A stretch of DNA of 19,787 nt from assembly GCA_031266235.1 (NCBI GenBank), contig JAISBJ010000075.1, positions 1-19,787 on the forward strand, given 5' to 3'. The DNA comes from Puniceicoccales bacterium. Lineage in GTDB: Bacteria; Verrucomicrobiota; Verrucomicrobiia; Opitutales; LL51. Position numbers and translations under genes: made by a program. Within the stretch, counting starts at the first letter, position 1. Each line of letters begins with the position of its first letter. This document shows, in pieces, positions 7,839 to 15,976 of the stretch. Below the pieces are notes generated by a model. The model was not told the origin of the DNA. It made no database searches and saw only the letters and a list, made by a program, of their open reading frames with translations.

Positions 7839-8843
7839 CTAAAAAAAATTTTTTTCCCCACGGTCAATCCCCAGCAATTGCCAGGCTTTGGAAGTTAAAA
7901 CGCGGCCCTGCGGCGTGCGCTGCAAATAGCCCTCCTGGATCAAAAATGGCTCGTGGACCTCCTCCAACGTCTGCCGCTCCTCACCAATGGCAATGGCAAT
8001 CGTATTCGCCCCGACCGGCCCACCTCCGTAATTCTGCCCGATGACCTCCAATATCCGCTTGTCCATTTCGTCCAACCCGTACTCGTCGATGTCCAGTAGC
8101 CGCAGCGCCTCCTTCGCGTGAGCTAGCGTAATTCCCGACGGCCCCGTCCCAGACGGGTCCTGTTGAGTAAAATCGCGCACAAAAAATAGTAAATTATTGG
8201 CAACGCGCGGCGTCCCTCGCGATCGCCGAGCAATCTCCATCGCCGCCTCCCCCTGAATGTCAATTTTTAAAAGTTTCGCATTTCGCTCAATAATTTTTGA
8301 CAAATCTTCTCCGCCATAGTAGTCCAGGCGCGCCTGCAATGTGAAGCGGCTTCTGAGGGGAGCGGTCAATAAACCCGTCCGGGTGGTGGCGCCGATGAGG
8401 GTAAATTTGGGGATATCGAGGCGGATACTGCGCGCATTGGGGCCCTGATCGATCATCACGTCGATGCGAAAGTCCTCCATCGCGGCGTACAAATATTCTT
8501 CAATGGTCTTCGAGAGGCGGTGAATTTCATCGATAAACAGGACGTCGCCGTACTCCAGGCCCGTGAGCATTCCCGCCAAATCCCCGGCTTTTTCGATCGC
8601 TGGCCCCGATGTGACGCGAATGCTGGCGTGCATTTCCTCCGCTAAAACCATGGCCAACGTCGTTTTACCGAGTCCGGGAGGCCCGCTCAGGAGGATGTGA
8701 TTGAGGGGTTCTTTTCGCCGTTGGGCCGCCGATGCCATGATCCGCAATTTTTCCAAAACCCGCGCCTGCCCCGTAAAATCGGCAAAGCGCGAGGGTCGCA
8801 GGGATACGGTCGCCGGCTCTTTAAATGTAAAAGAATCGTTCAT
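7839..8843 (-). CDS. ruvB: Holliday junction branch migration ATPase RuvB
   Basis: RuvB is the hexameric motor that drives branch migration of Holliday junctions with RuvA. From the ATG at 8843 the protein has 334 residues, the normal family length. The frame is open further upstream, but that stretch is a basic shadow of trxB. Walker A GPPGLGKTT is at 54-62, Walker B with DEIH at 105-108, and the GATTRTGLLTAPLRSRF block with sensor and arginine-finger residues at 151-167. The C-terminal winged-helix domain includes GGGPVGANTIA and ends near residue 328. The start overlaps the trxB stop in ATGA, so translation is probably coupled to trxB. No ruvA or ruvC is in the window, so ruvB is separated from its usual partners here. 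Confidence 0.97.
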   Translation of the reverse strand: MNDSFTFKEPATVSLRPSRFADFTGQARVLEKLRIMASAAQRRKEPLNHILLSGPPGLGKTTLAMVLAEEMHASIRVTSGPAIEKAGDLAGMLTGLEYGDVLFIDEIHRLSKTIEEYLYAAMEDFRIDVMIDQGPNARSIRLDIPKFTLIGATTRTGLLTAPLRSRFTLQARLDYYGGEDLSKIIERNAKLLKIDIQGEAAMEIARRSRGTPRVANNLLFFVRDFTQQDPSGTGPSGITLAHAKEALRLLDIDEYGLDEMDKRILEVIGQNYGGGPVGANTIAIAIGEERQTLEEVHEPFLIQEGYLQRTPQGRVLTSKAWQLLGIDRGEKNFF

Positions 8844-9739
8844 AAAAGGTAACGTTCTGCGGAGATGGCGGCGGCGGCACCGCTTCCGGCGGCGGTAATA
8901 GCTTGGCGATAGTGGCGGTCGGCGCAATCACCGGCGACAAATACCCCGGGAAATTTCGTGTGGACGCCTTCGGCGATGATGTAACCCTCTGCGTCACGCT
9001 CGAGTTGGCCTTCGAAAATCGCCGTATTGGGCACGTGGCCGATGGCTAAAAACACACCGCTGCAGGGCAAATCCCACTCCGTATTTTGGGTACTGAGGCG
9101 GACGTGGGTTACTTTTTTTTCGCCGCAAATCGCAACGGGAATCGTGTCCCACAGGACCTCAATTTTGGGGTGCGATAGAACACGATCCGCCATAATTTTC
9201 GAGGCACGGAGCCGATCTCGGCGATGGATAACGTAAATTTTTTCGCAAAAACGTGTCAAAAAAAGAGCCTCTTCGCAAGCCGAATCCCCTCCTCCGATTA
9301 CGAAAACAGTTTTGTTTTTGTAAAACGCGCCGTCACAGGTCGCGCAAGTACTCACGCCGCCACCGCCAAAAAATTCTTTCTCTCCGGGAATATTGAGTCT
9401 GCGAGCCGAAGCGCCCGTCGCAATAATCATCGCCCGAGTCCCAATGGAAGCGCCTCCGCAGGTCATCATTTTCTCCTTTAAATCAACGCGCTCGGCCACC
9501 CCGGATCGCACGCGAATGCCAAATTTTTCCGCTTGCTGACGCATGTTGGACGTCAGTTCGAAGCCGCCGATCCCGTCGGGAAACCCAGGAAAATTCTCAA
9601 TTTCCGCCGTCTCGATTAGCTGCCCGCCCGGCCGATCGCCCTCGATGACCAGAGGATCTAAGCGCGCCCGAGCCGCATAAATCGCCGCCGCTAATCCCGC
9701 GCAACCACTCCCCAAAATGACTAAATTTTCCAGCTCCAC
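8840..9739 (-). CDS. trxB: Thioredoxin-disulfide reductase
   Basis: TrxB passes electrons from NADPH through FAD and a redox-active disulfide to thioredoxin. The protein has 299 residues, slightly short for the family's roughly 305-320. The FAD-binding GSGCAG is at 10-15, the redox motif CATC at 132-135 followed by DG, the NADPH-binding GGGDSA at 149-154 with HRRDRLRA at 172-179, and the second FAD motif VAGDCAD near 268. The start is a GTG at 9739; no in-frame ATG lies close before the Rossmann fold and there is no clear Shine-Dalgarno. It overlaps ruvB by four bases downstream and follows dxr after 106 bases. Confidence 0.96.
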   Translation of the reverse strand: MELENLVILGSGCAGLAAAIYAARARLDPLVIEGDRPGGQLIETAEIENFPGFPDGIGGFELTSNMRQQAEKFGIRVRSGVAERVDLKEKMMTCGGASIGTRAMIIATGASARRLNIPGEKEFFGGGGVSTCATCDGAFYKNKTVFVIGGGDSACEEALFLTRFCEKIYVIHRRDRLRASKIMADRVLSHPKIEVLWDTIPVAICGEKKVTHVRLSTQNTEWDLPCSGVFLAIGHVPNTAIFEGQLERDAEGYIIAEGVHTKFPGVFVAGDCADRHYRQAITAAGSGAAAAISAERYLL

Positions 9740-9780
9740 GAACCCGTAACTTAAAAAAAAATCAATCCACGCTCAAGAAA

Positions 9781-9803
9781 ATTAAAATTTCCGGGAAATT
9801 TTC
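9781..9803. other. AT-rich inverted repeat between dxr and trxB
   Basis: AAAATTTCC and GGAAATTTT face each other with a one- to three-base loop, just behind dxr on the minus strand. It is followed by AATTTTC, not a clean T run, so at best it is a weak terminator for dxr. It may also be chance in AT-rich DNA. Confidence 0.25.
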
Positions 9804-9845
9804 ACAAAAGCGCCGTGCAGTGCGTGCAAATATGTTAAATATGTG

Positions 9846-10997
9846 TCAAATAAAAAATTTTTTTGCCCCTTGCGTTGCCTTAGTGCGGACCATCTGATCG
9901 ACTGCTAAAATTTCCTCGACGGTCGCGTAAGTCCGATTTTCCACCTTCGGCAAAACGGCGGCGATGATTTCCGCAATGGATTTCAAGGCGATTCTCCCCC
10001 GCAAAAATAACTCTACGGCGACTTCGTTGGCTGCGTTGTAAGCGATGTGTTTGCTCTGCCTCTCCCGAGCCACTTCGGCCGCCAATTTCAAACACGGGAA
10101 TTTTTCAAAATCGGGCGGGAAAAATTTCAGCTCAGCCAGTTGGAAAAGGTCCAGCGACGGCTCTCGGAGGGAAGTGCGTTCGGGGTAAAATAGGCAGTGG
10201 CGCACGGGATAACGCATGGACGGCGGCGCCATTTGAGCTAAAAAACTGCCGTCGCAAAATTCCACGAGCGAATGGACGATACAACTGGGGTGGATCGCGA
10301 CCCTGATCTGCTCCGCTTTGGCGCTAAACAAATGCATCGCCTCGATCATTTCTAAGCCTTTGTTGGCCATCGTCGACGAATCAACGGTGATTTTCCGCCC
10401 CATGGACCACTTGGGATGCTGCAGGACCATTTCGGCGGTTGCATGCTCCATCGCCGCCCCGTCAACATTCCAAAATTTCCCACCGGAAGCCGTCAACCAA
10501 AGGGAACGAATAAAACGATTATTGCCCTTTAAACACTGGAAAATCGCGTTGTGCTCGCTGTCCAAAGGCAGGAGCGTCGCGCCCTTCGCTTTCGCCAAAT
10601 TCATCACCATTTCTCCGGCAATGACGAGCACTTCCTTACTAGCCAAAATAACCGTTTTAGCGCGGTCGATTGCCTTCAGCGTTGGTCGGAGGCCGTTGAC
10701 ACCGGAAATAGCCACCACAATCGCATCGAATTCCACAGCGCTGACCATCTGCGTGAGGCCGTCCACGCCGCGGAAAATATTTTTGCACATACCCTCCGGC
10801 ACCCGAACGTTCCCGTCGACCACCGCCACCGCAGGTACGGAGAATAATTGTGCGATTTTTTCGGCGCGATCGACGGCGGAATGGCAGGAAATCCCGACTA
10901 CTTCAAATTGATCCCGAGCCCTGGCAATTTCCTCCAGAACGGTTGTTCCGACGGATCCCGTTGCCCCTAAAATGATGATGCGTTTTTTTGGTTTCAT
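9846..10997 (-). CDS. dxr: 1-deoxy-D-xylulose 5-phosphate reductoisomerase
   Basis: Dxr converts DXP to MEP with NADPH, the committed step of non-mevalonate isoprenoid synthesis. From the ATG at 10997 the protein has 383 residues, normal for the family. The NADPH fold starts at once with GATGSVG. The metal site LPLDSEHNAIF, the flexible-loop region with HPKWSMGRKITVDSSTMANKGLE, the HPSCIVHSLVEF strand and the C-terminal NAANEVAV helix are all present. An upstream ATG at 11048 would add 17 residues with no family support. No Shine-Dalgarno is visible. The gene is divergent from the response regulator across about 210 bases. trxB lies downstream on the same strand. Confidence 0.97.
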   Translation of the reverse strand: MKPKKRIIILGATGSVGTTVLEEIARARDQFEVVGISCHSAVDRAEKIAQLFSVPAVAVVDGNVRVPEGMCKNIFRGVDGLTQMVSAVEFDAIVVAISGVNGLRPTLKAIDRAKTVILASKEVLVIAGEMVMNLAKAKGATLLPLDSEHNAIFQCLKGNNRFIRSLWLTASGGKFWNVDGAAMEHATAEMVLQHPKWSMGRKITVDSSTMANKGLEMIEAMHLFSAKAEQIRVAIHPSCIVHSLVEFCDGSFLAQMAPPSMRYPVRHCLFYPERTSLREPSLDLFQLAELKFFPPDFEKFPCLKLAAEVARERQSKHIAYNAANEVAVELFLRGRIALKSIAEIIAAVLPKVENRTYATVEEILAVDQMVRTKATQGAKKFFI

Positions 10998-11169
10998 AGA
11001 TAAAATATTGACATTTTTAAAATTTTCGGCTAGTACTATCAGGTGCATTTAGGGAATCAATCTTTTTTTTATTATTCTTTATTTTTCATTTAAAATTTCC
11101 ATTTTTCCTAGGTATTTACTCATAAAACGGATGGGATTAAAAATTTATTATAAAAGGGGTAAATTTTTC

Positions 11170-11194
11170 TTGACATGGAAATTAGAAATACAAT
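11170..11194 (+). promoter_or_regulatory. Promoter candidate for the response regulator
   Basis: A perfect TTGACA at 11170-11175 is followed after 13 bases by TACAAT (11189-11194), 14 bases before the ATG. The spacer is short; TAGATA at 11194-11199 gives an 18-base spacer instead. Either would yield an mRNA with almost no leader, and no Shine-Dalgarno is present. Confidence 0.4.
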
Positions 11195-11208
11195 AGATAT
11201 TTTTAATC

Positions 11209-11979
11209 ATGGCAGCAAAAGTTAAACCTTTAATTTTAGTCGTTGAGGATGACAGTGAATTGTCGGAGCTGATTGAAAAACAGTTGCAAGTTTCCGGAAT
11301 GGACGCGCAGAAGTTTTATAACGCGGACGATGCGTTAAAATTTTTACAGCGCTCCTTCTCGAACCTGATGCTACTGGACCTCAATCTCCCCGGCAAAGAT
11401 GGACTGTCTTTACTCGAGGACCTCAAAAAGAAAAGTATTTCGATTCCGACGATCTTCATTTCCGGCGAAAATCGGGAGGAAATCAAGGTAGCGAGTTTGG
11501 AAGCCGGCGGCGACGATTTTATGACTAAGCCTTTCGGTCTCAACGAACTGCTTTCGAGGATTTCGGCTGTGTTGCGGCGTACGAGCCGTTCCGGCGACGG
11601 ACAACTGACGGCCAATACTTCCCTGACGGACGGTACCTTTGATTTTCTGGGCACGCAAGTGGATCCCAGTCGCTTGGAAATTCGATTCCCAGACGGTTGC
11701 GCGGAGAAAATTGGGCGAAAGGAATTCGGCATCCTCTCGTATTTTGCACAAAATCCACACCTCATTTTGAGCCGTAAGAGCATTATTCACAGTGTGTGGG
11801 GCGAACATGCAAATGTCAAGAGCCGTTCTTTGGATCAGTACATCGTCAAGCTGAGGAAATTATTCAGCGCGCACGGTATTGAGACAGAGGACTCCGTCCG
11901 GACTTCCCACGGCATCGGTTATACCTATGTGCCGCAAATTCAACCCCAATCGCAAACCCAAATCGTACAGGCATCGTAA
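11209..11979 (+). CDS. OmpR/PhoB-family DNA-binding response regulator
   Basis: This is a two-component response regulator of 256 residues. The receiver domain spans about 7-124, with the acidic pair EDD at 13-15, the phospho-acceptor Asp57 in LLDLNLPG, Ser85 in FISGE and Lys107 in TKPFG. A linker follows, then a winged-helix DNA-binding domain at about 150-243 with the RKEFGIL helix and the SLDQYIVKLRKLF recognition region. It ends in a Gln-rich tail (QIQPQSQTQ). No histidine kinase is nearby, so its input and targets are unknown. It is divergent from dxr and convergent with the FAD oxidoreductase gene. The ATG at 11209 follows the promoter candidate closely. Confidence 0.94.
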   Translation: MAAKVKPLILVVEDDSELSELIEKQLQVSGMDAQKFYNADDALKFLQRSFSNLMLLDLNLPGKDGLSLLEDLKKKSISIPTIFISGENREEIKVASLEAGGDDFMTKPFGLNELLSRISAVLRRTSRSGDGQLTANTSLTDGTFDFLGTQVDPSRLEIRFPDGCAEKIGRKEFGILSYFAQNPHLILSRKSIIHSVWGEHANVKSRSLDQYIVKLRKLFSAHGIETEDSVRTSHGIGYTYVPQIQPQSQTQIVQAS

Positions 11980-11986
11980 CCAAAAC

Positions 11987-12024
11987 AGGCCCGAAGGAGA
12001 ATGGGCGCGTGCCTTTTCTCTTTT
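11987..12024 (+). terminator. Possible rho-independent terminator behind the response regulator
   Basis: Outer arms AGGC (11987) and GCCT (12014), with nested GCCC and GGGC, form an imperfect GC-rich hairpin. It is followed by TTTTCTCTTTT. The stem is short and bulged, so support is moderate. The rest of the gap to 12088 holds a weaker TTTGGG/CCCAAA inverted repeat at 12022-12041. Confidence 0.35.
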
Positions 12025-12088
12025 GGGTTCTATCCCCCAAATATCGTGCGGGTTTCGATCAAAATATCGTAAATTATAGAGTATTGTA

Positions 12089-13486
12089 TTATAAATTTTG
12101 GGCAAGTTTGTGGGCGGCAATGACGCCGTAATTCATCGCGCCGAGCCAGCCGGACATGATAATGCCGACGGATCCCGCGTGGTAGAGGCCGGGGATTTGT
12201 TCCGGCAGTTCCATTGAAACGCTGAGGCCTTCGAACTTCGTCCCAAAGGAAGTCCCATTGGGGTGGCTTGTGTAGCGGAATAGCGTCCGGGGAGTAGCGG
12301 CCCCGGCATAGTCGATTTTTTCGCGGATATTCGGGATAAATTGCTCCAGAGATTGAATGCTGTCTTCAATGATGCGATCTTTTTCCCGCCCGTAAATCTC
12401 GCTATCCAGGGCACTCCAGTCATCCCAATGGGCATTCATCGAGGCGACGACCGCGCACATGGGCCGTTGTTGGGGGCGTGTTTTGGGGTAATAGAGGGAA
12501 AAAGTGCGGCTTTTGGTGTGAAAATCCTTCAGTTCCGCGCTGCTAAAATGCTCATTTTCCGAAGTAAAAATCAGATCGCCGATGTCGTCGATGGCCTCGC
12601 CGTCTTTGATCCCCAAATACACTTGGCAGGAACTATTATTGATCCGAACTTTTTCAATTTTTTTTAAAAATTTTTCATCAAAATATTGTTCGCCGACCAA
12701 AGTTTTGACCGTATTTAGCACATGTGCATTGGATAAAACGGCGCGACAGGAAATATCAATTCCGTTGGCCCGCACGCCGCTAATTTTATTATTTTTTAGC
12801 AAAATTTTCTCAACTTTAGTGCGTTTGAAAATATCGACGCCATTTTTCAGAAGTTCCGCGGTCATTTTTTGGATAAGCTGGTCGGTCCCGCCCTCGAACG
12901 TATAGACGCCTTTGCTCATGAAATTCGAAAAAACGATGCCGTAAGTTATGGCTTCGTCGTCCAGCGTCGACCCGTTTGCGTAGGCGATGGGCTCCATGAG
13001 CAGGCGGTGGACGTCGTCGCGTCCCGGAAAAAATAGCTCAAAAAGCTCGCGCGTAGGCCGGCGGTCATCGTCGTAGAAATTCATCTGGCGCAATTCGGTA
13101 AAAAAATTGTCTACGCATTCCGCTGAAATGTGAAATTTTTCAATTAATATGCGGGTAAAATCTTCGCGGGTGAACGTCGTTTCGATGTCGAATTGGGGAT
13201 TCACGAAGCGGATGCGCTTCAATTGTACGATACTTTCGGCGATTTCCGGCGACCAATATTTCCGGCAAGACTTCACCATCCCGACGGGAAAACCGTGGAG
13301 CGAAACGTCAAAAATGTGATTTTTTCGTGAAAAATGGGCCGCGAGCCCCCCCAAAGCATAGTGCTGCTCGCAGAGAGCGACGCGGTACCCCAACTTCGCC
13401 AAATAATTCGCGGCGGTCAAGCCCGCCAAACCGCTGCCGATCACGGCGACATCGCAGGCCATCCCCGCTTCAATTTTTTCGGTCAT
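12089..13486 (-). CDS. FAD-dependent oxidoreductase of the phytoene desaturase (CrtI)/retinol saturase type
   Basis: This 465-residue protein has the two-part FAD fold of CrtI-like amine-oxidoreductase-superfamily enzymes. The N-terminal dinucleotide motif GSGLAG is at 17-22, the ribose-binding Glu40 follows in CEQHYALGG, and a C-terminal flavin segment GLYHAGSVG runs from about 433. Families with this layout desaturate, saturate or isomerise polyenes such as carotenoids, but no carotenoid gene accompanies it, so the substrate is unknown. No signal peptide is seen. The start is ATG 13486; ATG 13462 is an alternative directly before the Rossmann strand. No Shine-Dalgarno precedes the first. 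It follows mnmA by 54 bases on the same strand. Confidence 0.82.
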   Translation of the reverse strand: MTEKIEAGMACDVAVIGSGLAGLTAANYLAKLGYRVALCEQHYALGGLAAHFSRKNHIFDVSLHGFPVGMVKSCRKYWSPEIAESIVQLKRIRFVNPQFDIETTFTREDFTRILIEKFHISAECVDNFFTELRQMNFYDDDRRPTRELFELFFPGRDDVHRLLMEPIAYANGSTLDDEAITYGIVFSNFMSKGVYTFEGGTDQLIQKMTAELLKNGVDIFKRTKVEKILLKNNKISGVRANGIDISCRAVLSNAHVLNTVKTLVGEQYFDEKFLKKIEKVRINNSSCQVYLGIKDGEAIDDIGDLIFTSENEHFSSAELKDFHTKSRTFSLYYPKTRPQQRPMCAVVASMNAHWDDWSALDSEIYGREKDRIIEDSIQSLEQFIPNIREKIDYAGAATPRTLFRYTSHPNGTSFGTKFEGLSVSMELPEQIPGLYHAGSVGIIMSGWLGAMNYGVIAAHKLAQNL

Positions 13487-13540
13487 GGGAAGAATTTAAA
13501 AGAGAAACGGCCCGCTTCAAGCAAATGTTGGGCACAAAAT

Positions 13541-14611
13541 TCAGGCATAAATTCCGCCGCCGAGCAAAACATTATCCGCGTAAAACGCAACGACTTGGCC
13601 ACTCGACAGCGCCCGCTGCGGGGTTTTAAATTCGATAATGGCTTGGTCGGGCGATATTTTTTCGAAATAAATTTCCTGGTAGGGGTCTCGGTAGCGTGGG
13701 CGGCAGCACAATCGGCAGCGGTCCTCCAACGGCCTATTAGTGTGGCTCAAATTGTAAATCTTGAATATGTTTTTATACAATTTTTTTTCACTTTCGAAGG
13801 CAATTTTTAGTTCATTTTTCTCCAAATCCTTCCCGATGACAACGTAAAAATTGTGATCCGAGGTGGAAGGGATACCCAAGCCATGCCTCTGGCCTATGGT
13901 AAAGTTGTGCAATCCGGCGTGACGGCCGACGATTTTCCCGGAGCCATTGACGATATTTCCCGGTGTTTCGGGGATATAATGTGCTAAAAAATTTTGAATT
14001 TTTACATTTCCAAGGAAGCAAATTCCCTGGCTATCTTTTTTTTCGGAAGTCACTAACCTCGCATTTTTCGCCAGATGGCGCACTTCTTTTTTGGTCAAAT
14101 CGGCTAGGGGAAACTCGGCTAATTGGATCTGTTTTTGTTTTAAGTAAGCCAAAAAATAGGTTTGGTCCTTATATTTATCGGCCGGCTCGACGATGTCGAA
14201 AGTCCCGTCGAAATTTTTTTGTTTTTTACAATAATGGCCTGTGGCGATCGCCTGACTCCCCCTTTTTCGGGCCATTTCCGCCAGAGCGCCAAATTTTACA
14301 AATTGATTGCACAGGACGTCGGGGTTCGGCGTCGTTCCGCTGCGATAGCCCTCGACCAGCGGCGCCACCACAAGCTGCCGATAAAAATCGATCATGTTTG
14401 CAATTGTAAAATCGATGCCCAATTGTTCGGCCACCCGCCTAGCGTCCGCCGCGTCCCTTTGCCAGGGGCAGTCCCCCATCGGCGAAAGAGTATCGCCGCT
14501 GTGCCACGTGCGCATGTACATTCCCAGCACCTCGTCGCCGGATTTTTGCGCCAACAGCGCCGCAACGGAACTGTCCACACCGCCGGACATCGCCACCGTA
14601 ATTTTACGCAT
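13541..14611 (-). CDS. mnmA: tRNA-specific 2-thiouridylase MnmA
   Basis: MnmA thiolates U34 of tRNA-Lys, -Glu and -Gln using ATP and relayed sulfur. The protein has 356 residues, a normal length. The PP-loop SGGVDSS is at 9-15. The two catalytic cysteines are Cys101 in NPDVLCNQFVKF and Cys198 in DSQGICFLG. The family's GHY motif and the central IGQRHGLGI segment are present. The MGDCPWQRD segment near 45-53 resembles the variant N-terminal region found in several non-proteobacterial lineages. The ATG at 14611 has no Shine-Dalgarno. A candidate promoter TTGGGA-N17-TAAAAT (14651-14623) lies just upstream, partly in the gap behind the DUF4340-like gene. Confidence 0.97.
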   Translation of the reverse strand: MRKITVAMSGGVDSSVAALLAQKSGDEVLGMYMRTWHSGDTLSPMGDCPWQRDAADARRVAEQLGIDFTIANMIDFYRQLVVAPLVEGYRSGTTPNPDVLCNQFVKFGALAEMARKRGSQAIATGHYCKKQKNFDGTFDIVEPADKYKDQTYFLAYLKQKQIQLAEFPLADLTKKEVRHLAKNARLVTSEKKDSQGICFLGNVKIQNFLAHYIPETPGNIVNGSGKIVGRHAGLHNFTIGQRHGLGIPSTSDHNFYVVIGKDLEKNELKIAFESEKKLYKNIFKIYNLSHTNRPLEDRCRLCCRPRYRDPYQEIYFEKISPDQAIIEFKTPQRALSSGQVVAFYADNVLLGGGIYA

Positions 14612-14622
14612 TTTTTAATATA

Positions 14623-14651
14623 ATTTTAAATTCATGTCACGCAAATCCCAA
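14623..14651 (-). promoter_or_regulatory. Promoter candidate for mnmA
   Basis: On the minus strand TTGGGA and TAAAAT are 17 bases apart, and the second hexamer ends 11 bases before the mnmA ATG. AT-rich context makes chance matches likely. Confidence 0.3.
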
Positions 14652-14671
14652 AACGAAACCCTTCCCATTTG

Positions 14672-15976
14672 CTAAACATTGCGCATTATTTTTAGAAATT
14701 TTTGTAAAATATCTTCGTCGATTCGAATGGCATAATTTTTGTGCGCGGGCAATAAATAGGCCGCATTTCCAGAGAAAAATGCTTCAAATTTGAGCGCCCC
14801 ATTGACCTCCAAAAATAATTTTTCCGCCGAAACGGCGTCGGCCATCTCGGTTTTTGAAACGGCGTCCAACGGCTGCAGCAGCGAAAATAGGAGCAAAAGG
14901 GCCGGCGTGTCAAAGTGCTCAAGGGCCTGAAATAATGGGGATTCGTCGGAAAATTTCAAAACATTCCACTCGCCGGACTCGTTGCGGGACAGGAATAATT
15001 TTTTCTGAGCAAGGGAAAACGTCACCGACTGCACCTCCGGGAAAAGCGACTGCGCGCACAGCGCCTGCAGCGGCCGGTCCCATTCCCCATTCCAAGGCAC
15101 CTCGAACAACGCTCCATGACCTTCGAGCCAAGCGTAACGAACGATTTTTGCCCCCTTATCTTCCCTAAAATACTCACTGCAACTGACGCTAAATCTCCTC
15201 TTTCGCTCATCGACTAGCGCAATAGTTACGTGAGGTTTTTTGAAAAAATTTTCCGAAATGTCAATACATTTTTTTTTATTTTTTTCTCCATTTTTCGATA
15301 AATTTTCCATGGCCTCAGCCTTCGTCTGGGGAGAAACGTCAAAATTTGCGATCCACTCGAGAATTTTTTGGACCGCAGACGCGTCCGCCTCGATCTCGAT
15401 GGGCCGCTCAAAATACCACGTCGCATTTTTTTTGGCGAGCAGAAATTCGCGATTTTTACCGGGAAATGTCAATGAAAAAGTAGCGATTTCATTGGATTTC
15501 AAAGGGCAAATGGACCGCTGGCACCAAAATTGTGGCCCCAAAGCAATTATTTCATCCAAATCTTCCTCCGTACCCGAACATTCTTCTGCCAATGAATTGA
15601 GCCCGCGAATCGTTCCGCCAAATGTTTTTGTTTGATTTTTTTTACTTAATTTTAGCGTATATTTCGGCGACATGCGGGGGTTTTGCCCCAGGATTTGAAA
15701 AAATTTTCGCACGGCAAACGGATTCACGGGCCAAGCAAAGGGCTCCACCATTTCCCAAGTGTTATTCCCATTTTTTTCAATGGCAAGGGCAACTTTTTCC
15801 CCTCGAATTTCGATTCTAAAGACGCTGTGTTCCCCATATTTTTCACAAGAATTTTCACATTTTTTCACACCACCGAAAGCCGTTTTTCCCCGCCAAAAAT
15901 GACTATCTACGTAAATAAAAAGTAAAACAATGCCGCCCAGTAAACCCGTACGCCCCAGTATATGCCCCGATTTCAC
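14672..15976 (-). CDS. DUF4340-like membrane-anchored protein
   Basis: This 434-residue protein has one N-terminal membrane segment (about residues 10-25, LLGGIVLLFIYVDSHF) and a long extracytoplasmic part made of strand-rich repeats with the FRIEI, TWYFERPI and WNVL patterns common in DUF4340 proteins. Family members sit beside GldG-like ABC components; their role is not settled. The start is GTG 15976, with a very good GGAGG eight bases upstream and a GTGA overlap with the gldG-like stop. This marks tight co-translation. Longer open frame upstream of 15976 lies inside gldG and is rejected. Assignment rests on layout and neighbour, with moderate certainty. Confidence 0.78.
   Translation of the reverse strand: MKSGHILGRTGLLGGIVLLFIYVDSHFWRGKTAFGGVKKCENSCEKYGEHSVFRIEIRGEKVALAIEKNGNNTWEMVEPFAWPVNPFAVRKFFQILGQNPRMSPKYTLKLSKKNQTKTFGGTIRGLNSLAEECSGTEEDLDEIIALGPQFWCQRSICPLKSNEIATFSLTFPGKNREFLLAKKNATWYFERPIEIEADASAVQKILEWIANFDVSPQTKAEAMENLSKNGEKNKKKCIDISENFFKKPHVTIALVDERKRRFSVSCSEYFREDKGAKIVRYAWLEGHGALFEVPWNGEWDRPLQALCAQSLFPEVQSVTFSLAQKKLFLSRNESGEWNVLKFSDESPLFQALEHFDTPALLLLFSLLQPLDAVSKTEMADAVSAEKLFLEVNGALKFEAFFSGNAAYLLPAHKNYAIRIDEDILQKFLKIMRNV

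Noticed and set aside
8844..8927. Arg-rich N-terminal extension of ruvB
   Set aside because: It overlaps trxB, is extremely basic, and RuvB proteins begin close to the ATG at 8843.
10318..10911. Open frame of 197 codons antisense to dxr
   Set aside because: Entirely inside dxr on the other strand, low-complexity translation and no start signals.
10998..11048. Longer dxr start
   Set aside because: The added 17 residues precede the normal N-terminal NADPH fold and have no ribosome-binding site.
15266..15292. T-run/A/T-run tract resembling the one in the 125-bp units
   Set aside because: It lies in the DUF4340-like coding region as Lys codons. Similar T tracts occur at several AT-rich places (for example 11064-11090 and 19638-19653), so the likeness is probably composition rather than homology.
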